From Streptosporangiaceae bacterium (GTDB taxonomy: Bacteria > Actinomycetota > Actinomycetes > Streptosporangiales > Streptosporangiaceae): a stretch of DNA of 27,900 nucleotides. This document shows, one piece after another, positions 1 through 9,013 of this stretch. How positions within the stretch are numbered: position 1 is the stretch's first letter; each line of letters opens with the position of its first letter. The stretch is from positions 1 to 27,900 of the forward strand of contig JAICWX010000086.1 of NCBI GenBank assembly GCA_025934635.1. Direction: 5' to 3'. Position numbers and translations under genes: made by a program. The notes under the pieces were generated by a model. It searched no databases. It saw only the letters and a program-made list of their open reading frames with translations, and was not told where the DNA came from.

Positions 1-615
1 AGCTACCTCACCCGGGAGGCGGGGGTACGCCAGTTCCTCGACATCGGCACCGGCATCCCGACGGCGGGCAACATCCATCAGGTCGCCCAGGCGATAGCAC
101 CCGAGTCCCGGGTCGTGTACGTAGATTACGACCCGGTTGTGCTCACCCACGCACGGGCGCTGCTGACCAGCAACGAGCGGGGCGCCACCGACTACGTCGA
201 CGCCGACCTGCGCGATACCGGTGTCATCTTGTCGCGGGCCGGCCAGCTGCTGGACTTCACCCGCCCGGTAGCGATCACGCTGGTCGCGATCCTGAATGCG
301 ATACCGGACTCCGATGACCCGCACGGGATCGTGGCGGCGCTCACGGACGCCGTCCCGCCCGGCAGCTATCTCGCCCTGACGCATATGGCGTCGGATCTTC
401 TCGGCCAGGAAGCGCAAGACAGCCTCGAGGACATTCAGGGCCAGCTGATGCGGATGCGGTTCACGTCGCGCAATCGCGAGCAAGTAGCGCGCTTCTTCGA
501 GGGGACCGAGCTGGTTGAGCCCGGCCTGGTGCCCGTCGAGGAGTGGCGCCCGGACCCCGTGACGAACGGTCCGGGCAGGTCGTCTCTGTGGTGCGGGGTG
601 GGCCGCAAGCGCTGA
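1..615 (+). CDS. SAM-dependent methyltransferase (DUF574 / Methyltransf_19 type), 5' end missing
   Basis: The frame is open from the first base, so the start lies outside the window and about 204 residues are visible. The glycine-rich SAM-binding loop (FLDIGTGIP) is near the left edge. It is followed by VVYVDYDPVVLTHARALL, whose acidic residues typically bind the SAM ribose, and by a DADLRD stretch expected to contact the adenine. The conserved tail with ARFFEGTELVEPGLVPVEEW is typical of the S-adenosyl methyltransferase family PF04672, which is greatly expanded in actinomycetes and usually has unknown small-molecule targets. The protein is probably cytoplasmic. The next gene starts about 100 bp downstream and is unrelated, so nothing here identifies the substrate. 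Family assignment is firm; function beyond methyl transfer is not. Confidence 0.88.
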   Translation, partial: SYLTREAGVRQFLDIGTGIPTAGNIHQVAQAIAPESRVVYVDYDPVVLTHARALLTSNERGATDYVDADLRDTGVILSRAGQLLDFTRPVAITLVAILNAIPDSDDPHGIVAALTDAVPPGSYLALTHMASDLLGQEAQDSLEDIQGQLMRMRFTSRNREQVARFFEGTELVEPGLVPVEEWRPDPVTNGPGRSSLWCGVGRKR

Positions 616-715
616 AGCACCAGGAACATTCTGCCCGGAGGGAGACGTCGCAGACGCGCCCCTTACGCTGGGGGGACCAGCCCGGACCATGCCCGGCGCA
701 CCCAGACGGAGGGCG

Positions 716-1402
716 ATGACGGTCCTGCATCCGCTCGACAACCCGGTGCTCTCGTCGCTGACCGGACCACATGCCCGGTTCGCGGAGCGGCACGGCAACG
801 TGCTGCGCTACCCGGTCGACGTCTGCCCGTTCCTCGCCATGCCTGATGAGCCGGACGAGGCCGACTGGACGGACGCCGCGAAGCTGGCCGGGCCGGGCGG
901 CTGGCTGCCCATGGCCGTCCCCCGGATCCAGCCGCCAGGCGGCTGGAAGGTCATGATGTTCGGCGAGGGCGTCCAGATGGCCGGCGATGACCTTGACGTC
1001 AGCGCCGATCCGGAGGCAGTACCGCTCGGGCCTGCCGACGTGCCGGAGATGCTCGAGCTCACCGCGCGCACCAAGCCTGGCCCGTTCCTGCCGCGCACCA
1101 TCGAAATGGGCACCTACCTGGGCATCCGGCGCGACGGCAGGCTGGTCGCCATGGCCGGCGAACGACTGCACTCGGCCGGCTGGACGGAGATCAGTGCGGT
1201 CTGTACCGATGAGGCGTGGCGCGGCCAGGGGCTTTCCGCCCGGCTGATCCTCGCGCTCGGCGCGGGGATACGGGCCCGGGAAGAGATCCCGTTCCTGCAC
1301 GTGCTGACCGCCAACCCCGCGATCGGGCTGTACAAGAAGCTGGGTTTCCGGGACCGCCGGACGCTCTTGTTCGGGGCGGCCCGGGTACCGGAAGCCTGGT
1401 AG
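716..1402 (+). CDS. GNAT family N-acetyltransferase
   Basis: The 228-residue protein has a GNAT fold in its C-terminal half. The acetyl-CoA pyrophosphate loop is RGQGLS (about residues 169-174), after the beta strand WTEISAVCTDEAW. The closing motif NPAIGLYKKLGFRDRR (about 200-215) is typical of FR47-like GNAT proteins. The N-terminal 100 residues (HPLDNPVLSSLTGPHARFA) match the extra domain of this actinobacterial subfamily. I chose the ATG at 716 because related proteins begin close to HPLDNP and a GGAGGG lies just upstream, although its spacing is short. An in-frame ATG at 689 would add nine arginine-rich residues and is the alternative. The next gene begins 9 bp after the stop, so the two are probably co-transcribed. 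The acceptor substrate is unknown. Confidence 0.87.
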   Translation: MTVLHPLDNPVLSSLTGPHARFAERHGNVLRYPVDVCPFLAMPDEPDEADWTDAAKLAGPGGWLPMAVPRIQPPGGWKVMMFGEGVQMAGDDLDVSADPEAVPLGPADVPEMLELTARTKPGPFLPRTIEMGTYLGIRRDGRLVAMAGERLHSAGWTEISAVCTDEAWRGQGLSARLILALGAGIRAREEIPFLHVLTANPAIGLYKKLGFRDRRTLLFGAARVPEAW

Positions 1403-1411
1403 AAAACCGTC

Positions 1412-2917
1412 ATGGACAGTGGCCGCCCGCAGCGGGTGTTGACGGAACTGGAATCCTTTCTGGCGGCCGGGTCCGCGTCGCCGGAGGATCCGCGCGAGCG
1501 GGTGGTCGAGCTGTTTCACCGGGTCGTCGCGTCGGTGCCCGCGTACCGGGCGTTCCTGCGCGACCACGGCGTCGATCCCGGTGCGGTCCGCACGTTCGCG
1601 GACTTCCAGCGGCTGCCGCTGCTGACCAAGGAGAACTACCACCGCCGCTATCCGCTGCCCGAGATGTGTCGGGACGGACGGCTGGACGGCTGCGACATGA
1701 TCGCGGTGTCGTCCGGCTCCACCGGGCAGCCGACGATCTGGCCCCGTTCGGTGACCGACGAACTGGCCGTAACCGCGCGGTTCGAGCAGGTGTTCGCCGA
1801 CAGTTTCGCGGCCGGCGAGCGCACGACCCTGGCCGTGGTCTGCTTCCCGCTGGGCACCTGGGTGGGCGGCCTGTTCACGCTGGCCTGCGTCCGGCACCTG
1901 GCCGCGAAGGGCTATCCGATCACGGCGGTGGCCCCGGGCAACAACAAGGCGGAGATCCTGCGGGTGATCCCGGAACTCGCGCCGCACTGCGACCAGACGG
2001 TGCTGCTGGGCTACCCGCCGTTCGTCAAGGACGTGATCGACACCGGGATCGCCGCGGGCCTGGACTGGTCGCGCTATGCGGTCAAGCTGGTGCTGGCCGG
2101 GGAAGTGTTCAGCGAGGAATGGCGCGACCTGGTGGGGCAGCGGGCCGGGATGAGCCGCCCGTGCTACGACTCGGCGTCGCTGTACGGCACCGCCGACGCC
2201 GGGGTGCTCGGCACGGAGACGCCGCTGTCGGTCTGCATCCGGCGTTTCCTGGCCACCCGGCCGGAGGCCGCCGGGGAGCTGTTCGGCGAGGCCCGGCTGC
2301 CGACCCTGGTCCAGTACGACCCGGGCAGCCGGTTCTTCGAGGAGCAGGACGGGACGCTCCTGTTCTCCGGCGACAACGGGGTGCCGCTGGTGCGGTACCA
2401 CATCGCCGACGAGGGCGGCCTGGTCGGCTACGAGGACCTGCTCGCCTTCTGCGGCCGGCACGGTTTCGACCCAGTAGCCGAGCTCGGCGGCCCGGAGGCG
2501 CGAGGGATCCGGCCGCTGCCGTTCGCCTACGTCTTCGGGCGCTCGCACTTCACGGTGTCCTACTTCGGCGCCAACATCTATCCGGAGAACGTCACCGTCG
2601 GCCTGGAGCAGCCGTCCGTCAGCGGCTGGGTCACCGGCAAGTTCGTGCTCGAGGTGACGAGTGACGCCGACGGCAACCCGCACCTGGCAGTCACGGTCGA
2701 GCTCGCGCCCGGCGAGACGGGTGACGCGGACCGCGAACGCGTGCTGGCGGAATCCATCCGCGGCCAGCTACACCGGCTGAACAGCGAATTCGCCCACTAC
2801 GTGCCGGCCGGCGACCAACTGCCCCTGGTGACGCTGCGCCCGGCCGGCGACCCCGAGTACTTCCCGGTCGGCGTCAAGCATCGCTACACCCGGGGCAAGC
2901 AGCAGGCTACGGGTTGA
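1412..2917 (+). CDS. PaaK-like (phenylacetate-CoA ligase family) adenylate-forming enzyme
   Basis: The 501-residue protein belongs to the ANL adenylating superfamily, in the PaaK / coenzyme F390 synthetase-like branch. The ATP-binding P-loop is SSGSTG at residues 100-105, and the aromatic acid-binding motif is YGTADAG from Tyr258. PLLTKENY near residue 70 is typical of PaaK proteins. Such enzymes activate a carboxylic acid as an acyl-adenylate and often pass it to CoA. A GNAT gene ends 9 bp upstream, so acid activation and acyl transfer may belong to one small pathway, but this is inference. No phenylacetate degradation genes lie nearby, so a true phenylacetate role is unlikely to be assignable. 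The 3' end overlaps the convergent permease gene by 11 bp. Confidence 0.83.
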   Translation: MDSGRPQRVLTELESFLAAGSASPEDPRERVVELFHRVVASVPAYRAFLRDHGVDPGAVRTFADFQRLPLLTKENYHRRYPLPEMCRDGRLDGCDMIAVSSGSTGQPTIWPRSVTDELAVTARFEQVFADSFAAGERTTLAVVCFPLGTWVGGLFTLACVRHLAAKGYPITAVAPGNNKAEILRVIPELAPHCDQTVLLGYPPFVKDVIDTGIAAGLDWSRYAVKLVLAGEVFSEEWRDLVGQRAGMSRPCYDSASLYGTADAGVLGTETPLSVCIRRFLATRPEAAGELFGEARLPTLVQYDPGSRFFEEQDGTLLFSGDNGVPLVRYHIADEGGLVGYEDLLAFCGRHGFDPVAELGGPEARGIRPLPFAYVFGRSHFTVSYFGANIYPENVTVGLEQPSVSGWVTGKFVLEVTSDADGNPHLAVTVELAPGETGDADRERVLAESIRGQLHRLNSEFAHYVPAGDQLPLVTLRPAGDPEYFPVGVKHRYTRGKQQATG

Positions 2918-3704
2918 TCACCGGTGCCGCGCGGGTCGCGGTGCGCTTCGGCCGGGTGGGGTCCCAGCGGAAGTACCGGGCCGACAGGGCCAGGCAGGCG
3001 ACAGTCCAGCACCCGAGGACCAGCAGGTCACGGCCGGGGACGGAACCCGGATCCGCGAGCGCCCGGGTAGCCGCGTCAATCGAGGGCTGTACCGGCAGGT
3101 AGGTCATGGCGCTGGTAAGCCAGTGCGGCAGGCCAGGGGCCGAACCGAAACCGCCGGCCAGGAACAGCAGCGGAAGGTAGCTGAGGGCGAGCAGGCCGTT
3201 GGCGCCCTGGACGGACGGCAGCAGCGGAGTGATCGCGGTGCCGGCGCTGGCCAGGGTGATGGCACCCGCGGTGACCGCGATGACCTTGCTGACGACCGCG
3301 GCCACGGTCAGGTGCAAGCCGGACATCCCGGCCCCGACCAGAAGCAAGAGCAGCGCGGCCACATCGGCCATAGCGGTGGCGGCGGCGATCCGGCCGGCGA
3401 AATAGGCCCAGGCTGGCAGCGGTGCGGCATTCCATCGCCGGAGCACGCCGGCTTCCCGGGCCGCGGTCAGGCCGGACGCGTAGGTGAGGTAGGCGATCGC
3501 CAGCAGGCCGAACACGACGAGTCCGCCGACCGTAGCGGTCAGCGTCGCGGTGGCGGCATGGCGGCGGCTGACTTCCACGGCGAGCAGCACCGCGGGCACC
3601 GCCATGCCGAAGATGAACGCGGCGGGAGTCAGCGTGATCAGGATTACCTGATAGCGGAGCTGTGCGAGCACGAGGCGCCCGGTTCCGGGCAGCGTGTCAG
3701 ACAT
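2907..3704 (-). CDS. ABC-2 type transporter permease
   Basis: The 265-residue, very hydrophobic protein has about six membrane segments and the layout of ABC-2 exporters (drug, lipid or polysaccharide export). The N-terminal helix follows LRYQVILITLTPAAFIFG. There is a cytoplasmic loop with REAGVLRRWNAAPLP, a motif shared by DrrB-like permeases, then paired helices up to the C-terminal RYFRWDPTRP. Its ATG overlaps the stop of the ATPase gene by 8 bp, so the two are translationally coupled and the products almost certainly form one exporter. The substrate is unknown; families of this kind often carry antibiotics or lipids. The 3' end overlaps the convergent ligase gene. Confidence 0.88.
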   Translation of the reverse strand: MSDTLPGTGRLVLAQLRYQVILITLTPAAFIFGMAVPAVLLAVEVSRRHAATATLTATVGGLVVFGLLAIAYLTYASGLTAAREAGVLRRWNAAPLPAWAYFAGRIAAATAMADVAALLLLLVGAGMSGLHLTVAAVVSKVIAVTAGAITLASAGTAITPLLPSVQGANGLLALSYLPLLFLAGGFGSAPGLPHWLTSAMTYLPVQPSIDAATRALADPGSVPGRDLLVLGCWTVACLALSARYFRWDPTRPKRTATRAAPVINP

Positions 3705-4593
3705 GGGACTGCATCTCCGTGAGGGTGAGATAGGCGTCTTCGAGGCTGGGCGGCCCGACCTCCAGGCCGGTCAGGTTCACGTGGTTCTGGCGGGCCCAGC
3801 CGACGAGCAGGGCCAGGTCGGCGGTCACGTCGTCCGATGGCCGGGACAGTTCGCCATCATCGATGTACTCGGCTAGCGTCGGCGGCAGCGCCGGGGCGCC
3901 GGCGGGCGGGCGGAACCGGATGACCGGGACGCCGCCCATGGCGCGCAGCTCACCGGGAGTCGTGTCGGCGACGACCTGGCCCTCGGCCACCACGACCACG
4001 CGGTCGGCCAGGTGCTGCGCCTCATCCAGGTAGTGGGTGGTGAGCAGCACGGTGGTGCCCCCGGCGACGAGCTTGGAGATCACGGTCCACAGGCGGTGGC
4101 GCGCCTCGGGGTCGAGGGCGGTGGTCGGCTCGTCCAGGAACAGCATCTCCGGCTGGCCGATGAGGGCGATGCCCAGATCGACCCGGCGCTTCTGTCCGCC
4201 GGACAACGCGCCGATCCTGGTACCCGCGTCGGCGGTGAGGTCGATCGCGTCCAGCACCTCATCGACCGCGAGCGGCCGGGAGTAAAGGCCGCCGTACAGA
4301 GCCAGCGCTTCGGCGACGGTCAGCTGGTCCTCCAGGCTGGTCGACTGGAGGACCAGTCCGATCCTGGCCTTCCAGGCCCGGCCGCCCCGGCGAGGGTCAG
4401 CGCCGAGCACCCGGGCGGTCCCGGCGGAAGGTGCCTGGAACCCCTCCAGGATCTCGATCGTGGTGGTCTTGCCCGCACCGTTCGGGCCGAGCAGCGCGGT
4501 CACCCGCCCGGCCTCGACCTCGAAGCTGATGCCGTGGACCGCGGTGAAGCCGCCGAACCGCTTGACCAGGTTCCGGACCACGATGGCGCTCAC
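3697..4593 (-). CDS. ABC transporter ATP-binding protein (DrrA-like exporter ATPase)
   Basis: The 298-residue nucleotide-binding subunit has all the canonical motifs: Walker A GPNGAGKT (36-43), signature LSGGQ (130-134) and Walker B LFLDEP (151-156), followed by the switch histidine in LLTTHYLDEA. The C-terminal 80 residues are the accessory region usual in drug-export ATPases. The open frame extends about 90 codons upstream, but that arginine-rich stretch is not family sequence. I place the start at the GTG at 4593, where GTGA overlaps the stop of the small membrane-protein gene. It powers export together with the permease encoded next. The three-gene order is membrane peptide, ATPase, permease. 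Confidence 0.91.
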   Translation of the reverse strand: MSAIVVRNLVKRFGGFTAVHGISFEVEAGRVTALLGPNGAGKTTTIEILEGFQAPSAGTARVLGADPRRGGRAWKARIGLVLQSTSLEDQLTVAEALALYGGLYSRPLAVDEVLDAIDLTADAGTRIGALSGGQKRRVDLGIALIGQPEMLFLDEPTTALDPEARHRLWTVISKLVAGGTTVLLTTHYLDEAQHLADRVVVVAEGQVVADTTPGELRAMGGVPVIRFRPPAGAPALPPTLAEYIDDGELSRPSDDVTADLALLVGWARQNHVNLTGLEVGPPSLEDAYLTLTEMQSHV

Positions 4594-4766
4594 CGCGGGC
4601 TCCGGCTGTTCCGGCTGCGCTGCATCCACTGGCCGCCCGCCCACAGCACGAGCATGGCGCCGATGACGCCGAGGACGACCATGTGCAGCACGATCCCGAT
4701 CACCAGCACGACGATGCCGAGCGCTGCCCTGATGCGAGGGTCGACGGCCACTCCGAGCAAGAACAT
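4590..4766 (-). CDS. Small membrane protein, first gene of the ABC exporter operon
   Basis: This 58-residue ORF is short enough to be missed by automatic gene calling. It begins MFLLGVAVDPRIRAALG and continues with a long hydrophobic stretch (about residues 15-44) that could form one long or two short membrane helices. It ends in a basic tail, QWMQRSRNSRSPR, likely cytoplasmic. AGGAGA lies just upstream of the ATG at good spacing. Its TGA overlaps the GTG of the ATPase gene as GTGA, so the ATPase appears to be translated by coupling from this gene. A role as accessory subunit or assembly factor of the exporter is inferred from position only. I do not recognise the family. Confidence 0.72.
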   Translation of the reverse strand: MFLLGVAVDPRIRAALGIVVLVIGIVLHMVVLGVIGAMLVLWAGGQWMQRSRNSRSPR

Positions 4767-4917
4767 TGCCTTCTCCTGTCACGATCCGCCGCCCGTGGTG
4801 GGCCGGCCGTAACTCGAGCCTGGCTTCGCTCAGCGGGCGCGACATCGGGCCGGCCATCCTCATCTTTTGCGGCGGCCGCCTTACGAAATGCCTGAGGAAA
4901 GGCCCTGACCAGCGCCG

Positions 4918-7725
4918 TCAGGAAACGCGCGAGGCGAGCAGCGCCTCGGGCAGTTGATCGCGCCGGGTCACGTCGAGCTTGCGGTACACCCGGCTGAGGT
5001 GCACCGATGCGGTCTTGGTGGTGATGAACAGAGCCTGCGCGATCTCGCGGTTCGACATGCCCTGCGCCGCAAGCCGGGCTACCCGCAGTTCGCTGGCGGT
5101 CAGCGCGTCCCGGCCGGTGATCGCGTCCCGGCGCGGCTTGGCGCCGGCGGCGACGAGTTCGGCTCGCGCCTGGCTCGCGATGCGGCCTGCACCCAGGTGA
5201 TGTGCCAGGTCCAGGCCGCGTTCCAGCGGTTCGCGGGCCTGGCGGCGCTGACCTGCCCGGCGCAGCGCGGCACCGCGGTCGGTGAGCGCACGGGCCAGTT
5301 CCACCGGTGCCTGCGAGCGCTCGAGCACGCTGACCGCCTCGGTGAGCCGGGTCAGGCCATCGTCTCCCCCGTCGGCCAGGCCCTCGGCTCGCAGGGCGAC
5401 GCCAAGCGCGCGGGGGCGCCCGACCACGCGCGCGATCGCGACCTCGGCGCGAGCGAGCCGGCGCGCCTCGTCACCGTGACCGAGCTGGGCGTGCGCGACC
5501 GCGGCCGCCGAACGCCAGGAGAACACGGACAGAGTGTGCCCGAGCCGTTCGCATCGTTCACCGCAGGCCAGGAAGTCGCGCAGCGCTTCGGCGTACCGTC
5601 CTTGCGCGGCATGCAGGCGACCCCGCGCCATCAGGAACGACACGATCAGGACGGAATGGGAATCGAGCGGCGCGGCCACCCGCGCCAGTTCCGCTTCCGC
5701 GTCCGCCAGCGCGTCACGGTCGATCAGCGTCTCGATCAGGTGCGCGAGCGCGTCATAGGCATAGATGCCGGTGGCGCGCTCGAGTGCCCAGCGCGCCTGG
5801 GCCTCGGCATCGGCGAGTTCTCCCTGCCGGTGCAGCGCCCACGCGTAGAAGCTGGCCACGCCGACCAGCTCCTGCACCGCCGAACGGCGGCGCGCGGCCG
5901 CCAGCAGGTCGTCACAGAGCCGCCGGATGGCGCCGAACGCCTCCAGCGCGTTCAGCGTCCCGACGATTGAGGGGCAGACGCCGATCTCAGGCGGGTACGG
6001 CTGGTCCGCGAGCACCCGCTCGATCAGCTGTTCCGCGTGACGATCAGCGTCGGCGGACCGGGCCCGCTGCGTCGCTACCTGCGCGATGGCTACCACCAGG
6101 TTGACGGGCGGCTCGGCGAGCTCGCCGAGCCGGGGGGTCAGCTCGTCCACCACCCGGATCGCGTCCTCGGCGGTACGGTCGTCCGCCAGGCCAGCCAGCG
6201 CGGATGCGCTGCTGAGCCACGCCCCGTACAGCGGATCGGAGGGGCTTACCCGCTCGTACGCGCGCCGCAGCACGGCGACGGTCATGTCGATGCGGTCACA
6301 GCTCACGTACGCGCTTCCCAGCCAGCGGGCGGCCGCGCCGACCGTCGGTACCTCGCTCGCCGTCTCCATCGCCGCTTCCAGGTGCTCGAGCGCCGGTGGC
6401 TGGCCGCTGTGCCATTCCGCGGTCCCGAGCCGCAGCAGCAGCCGGGGACGGTCGGCCGCGTCAGGTGGCTCCGCCAGCGCACGCCGGAGATAGGTAGCGG
6501 CCACCTCGGGCGCGCCGCGCGCCTGCGCGTCCGCGGCCGCGGCCCGCAGCCGCCCGGTCACCCACGTGTCACCCGCCGGCCCGGTAGCCAGCAGGTGGGC
6601 GGCCACCCGGTCCCTGGCGCCGGTCCGGTCCAGGAGCGCGGCCGCGCTCCGGTGCATCAGCCGCCGCGCATCCAGCGGGATGTCCGCGTACACGGCCTCG
6701 CGGATCAGCGGATGGAAGAAGTCGAGCGGCCGGGCGGACGCGAGAATCTGGGCCGCGGACAGCGCGTCCGCCAGCAACTCGGCCGCGATGACGTCGAGGC
6801 CGGCCAGTTCGGCGGTGACCACGACCTCGTGCTGCGAGCCCAGTACCGCCAGCGCCTGCGCGAGCGCGGTGGCCTCGGACCCCAGCCGGGCCAGGCGGGC
6901 GAGCACCGAGGTGCCGACCGCGACCGGGGCGGCCGCGCGCAGGGCAGCGACATCGGCGAGCTTTCCGGCGCGGGCCGTGGCCAGCAGCTCACGAACGTAC
7001 AGCGGGTTACCCTGGGCTAGTTCCCAGCAGGCCAGGCAGAACTCGCTGCTTACCTCAGCACCGAGGTGCCCCCGCACCAGCGCGGCGACGCTGTCCGCGC
7101 TCAGCGGCCCGAGGCTCATCGGCTGCACGGCGGGATCGTTCGTCACCGCCAGGACCGGAGGAGTCTGCGAGAGCGGGTCGCCCTCGCGCACACCCGTGAC
7201 CACCAGCACCGGGAGCTCGACGACACGGCGGCTGAAGTAGCCCAGCCAGGACAATGACGGACCGTCCAGCCACTGGACATCATCCACGGTCAGCACGAGA
7301 GGACCGCGTTCGGCGAGGTTCACGCACAGCCAGTACAGCCCGTGAATCGCCGCGAACTCCGTCGCTGGCTCCGCGCCATCGGCGAGGCCGAGCACCGCCG
7401 CCCCGCCCCGGGCCGGCCCGTGCAGCAACTGACGGCGCTCGGCCTGGCCGGCCGACATGACCGCCGGCTCCAGCAGCTGGCGGACCACCGCGAAGGCCAT
7501 GTCGGTTTCCAGCTCGCGACCGCACGCGTTCAGCGACCGCAGTCCCTGGCGGCCGGCCCGCCGGCGAACCGCGGCCAGCAGCTCGGACTTCCCGATTCCG
7601 GCCGGGCCGCTGACCCGCACCACGGCACCGCTGCCCGCGGATGCCTGTTCCAGCATGGCGTCCAGGCGCCGCAGCTCGTCATCACGCTCCAGCAGCGGTG
7701 GATCGGCGGCCTCGGCAAGAGCCAT
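4918..7725 (-). CDS. LuxR-family transcriptional regulator with N-terminal AAA ATPase (LAL type)
   Basis: The 935-residue regulator has the layout of large ATP-binding LuxR (MalT-like) proteins. A P-loop ATPase comes first, with Walker A GPAGIGKS (about 40-47) and Walker B LVLTVDDVQWLD (about 142-153). A long alpha-helical, TPR-like middle follows, rich in alanine and arginine. The end is a GerE-type helix-turn-helix (LTASELRVARLAAQGMSNRE to VYRKLDVTRR). Such proteins usually activate secondary-metabolite or sugar genes after binding an effector and ATP. I start at the ATG at 7725 (MALAEAADPPLLERDDEL), since the typical LAL beginning is ERDxEL close to the N-terminus; the frame extends 20 codons further. 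The exporter operon lies 151 bp downstream on the same strand, so control of it is possible but unproven. Confidence 0.9.
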   Translation of the reverse strand: MALAEAADPPLLERDDELRRLDAMLEQASAGSGAVVRVSGPAGIGKSELLAAVRRRAGRQGLRSLNACGRELETDMAFAVVRQLLEPAVMSAGQAERRQLLHGPARGGAAVLGLADGAEPATEFAAIHGLYWLCVNLAERGPLVLTVDDVQWLDGPSLSWLGYFSRRVVELPVLVVTGVREGDPLSQTPPVLAVTNDPAVQPMSLGPLSADSVAALVRGHLGAEVSSEFCLACWELAQGNPLYVRELLATARAGKLADVAALRAAAPVAVGTSVLARLARLGSEATALAQALAVLGSQHEVVVTAELAGLDVIAAELLADALSAAQILASARPLDFFHPLIREAVYADIPLDARRLMHRSAAALLDRTGARDRVAAHLLATGPAGDTWVTGRLRAAAADAQARGAPEVAATYLRRALAEPPDAADRPRLLLRLGTAEWHSGQPPALEHLEAAMETASEVPTVGAAARWLGSAYVSCDRIDMTVAVLRRAYERVSPSDPLYGAWLSSASALAGLADDRTAEDAIRVVDELTPRLGELAEPPVNLVVAIAQVATQRARSADADRHAEQLIERVLADQPYPPEIGVCPSIVGTLNALEAFGAIRRLCDDLLAAARRRSAVQELVGVASFYAWALHRQGELADAEAQARWALERATGIYAYDALAHLIETLIDRDALADAEAELARVAAPLDSHSVLIVSFLMARGRLHAAQGRYAEALRDFLACGERCERLGHTLSVFSWRSAAAVAHAQLGHGDEARRLARAEVAIARVVGRPRALGVALRAEGLADGGDDGLTRLTEAVSVLERSQAPVELARALTDRGAALRRAGQRRQAREPLERGLDLAHHLGAGRIASQARAELVAAGAKPRRDAITGRDALTASELRVARLAAQGMSNREIAQALFITTKTASVHLSRVYRKLDVTRRDQLPEALLASRVS

Positions 7726-8008
7726 GTGACGATCGTAACCGCGGACCGGCCGGCAGTTTCCAGAGGTAGATCCCACTGGGGTCACCGGGCGCCACGCTCA
7801 CGCCGACGTCACCAACCTAGCGGTGGCCGGCTATATCGTTTGGCAGAAGAAATGAGTGCCGAACCGCTACCAGTTCCAGTTACATCTCCCGCTGCCGGGA
7901 TCGGCGAACCGGAAACAAGCCATCGGCGAGGCGGTAGACCTCGATACGGGCGATTGCGCAAGGCCGCAGGCACGGGGAAGAGGAAGACCCCGGCACCGAG
8001 GAGCTGGA

Positions 8009-9013
8009 ATGAGCATGATCAGCCGGGCTGACGCTTACCAGCGGCGGCACCGCTGGGCGGGACTGCCGCTGGCGGTGATCTATAAGTTCTTCGACGATCA
8101 GGGCAGCTACCTGGCCGCGCAGATCACCTACTACGGCGTTGTGTCACTGTTTCCGCTGCTGCTGCTCCTGGCCACGTTCCTCGGGTACGGACTGCACGAC
8201 AGCCCGCACTTCCAGCGGCAGGTGCTGGACTCCGCGCTCGCTCAGTTCCCGGTCGTGGGCGATCAGGTGGCCTCGCGCATCCACTCTTTCCACGGCAGCG
8301 TGCCCGGCCTGGTCATCGGCATAGCGGGCTGCCTGTACGGTGGCCTGGGCATCGTCCAGGCCACCCAGAACGCGCTGAACAAGATATGGGGCGTGCCGCG
8401 CAACGCCCGTCACAATCCGCTCAGGGCCCGGCTGCGCAGCCTCCTGCTGCTGGCCGCCGGCGGCCTCAGCGTGATCGTCACCACCGTCCTGACCGCGCTG
8501 GGCGCCGCCGCGGACGACTACGACGTCGGCGTCGGCGTCAGCGTGCGGACGGCAGCCACTGCGCTGGCCGTCGCCCTGAACGTGACCCTGTTCATGGTGG
8601 CGTTCAAGATACTGACCGCCCGGATCGTCACCTTCCGGCAGATTCGCGCGGGCGCCATCGCCGCGGCCGTGATCTGGCAGGCTCTGCAGGTGGGGGGCGC
8701 CTTGCTGCTCGGGCAGAAGCTGAAGGGCGCCACCGCCACCTATGGCCTGTTCGCGATCGTCCTCGGCCTGCTGGCCTGGGTCTACCTCGGGTCGGTGACC
8801 GTGGTGATCTGCGCGGAGTTCAACGCGGTGCGCGCCGACGGGATGTGGCCGCGGAGCCTGCTGGCGCCGTTTACCGACAACACGGACCTCACCCTCGGCG
8901 ACCAGCGTGCCTACATCTCCTACGCCGAGACGGAAAGGCACAAGAGCTTCGAGAGCATCGACGTCAGCTTCGGCGCACCCCCGCCGCCGGATCCCCGACA
9001 ACCAGAATCCTGA
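8009..9013 (+). CDS. YihY/virulence factor BrkB family inner-membrane protein
   Basis: The 334-residue integral membrane protein has about six helices. The family hallmark is an N-terminal amphipathic region (WAGLPLAVIYKFFDDQGSYL) leading to AAQITYYGVVSLFPLLLLL. Later come the conserved ALNKIWGVPRNARHNPL loop and a C-terminal helix ending VYLGSVTVVICAEFNAV. The family was once annotated as ribonuclease BN by mistake; its real role, probably transport or envelope function, is unsettled. The start is the ATG at 8009 with GAGGAG six bases upstream; the frame stays open 51 codons further without family sequence. The protein ends in a hydrophilic tail with a run of prolines. It stands alone, divergent from the LuxR gene. 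Confidence 0.9.
   Translation: MSMISRADAYQRRHRWAGLPLAVIYKFFDDQGSYLAAQITYYGVVSLFPLLLLLATFLGYGLHDSPHFQRQVLDSALAQFPVVGDQVASRIHSFHGSVPGLVIGIAGCLYGGLGIVQATQNALNKIWGVPRNARHNPLRARLRSLLLLAAGGLSVIVTTVLTALGAAADDYDVGVGVSVRTAATALAVALNVTLFMVAFKILTARIVTFRQIRAGAIAAAVIWQALQVGGALLLGQKLKGATATYGLFAIVLGLLAWVYLGSVTVVICAEFNAVRADGMWPRSLLAPFTDNTDLTLGDQRAYISYAETERHKSFESIDVSFGAPPPPDPRQPES

Noticed and set aside
461..2683. 740-codon open frame on the minus strand across the GNAT and PaaK-like genes
   Set aside because: It is antisense to two genes with clear family motifs, is rich in Arg, Gly and His, and has no recognisable domain: a typical high-GC shadow.
7852..8031. 59-codon ORF starting MSAEPLPVPVTS just upstream of the YihY gene
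   Set aside because: It overlaps the YihY start by 23 bp, has a poor ribosome-binding site and weak third-position GC bias at its beginning. A small gene cannot be fully excluded.
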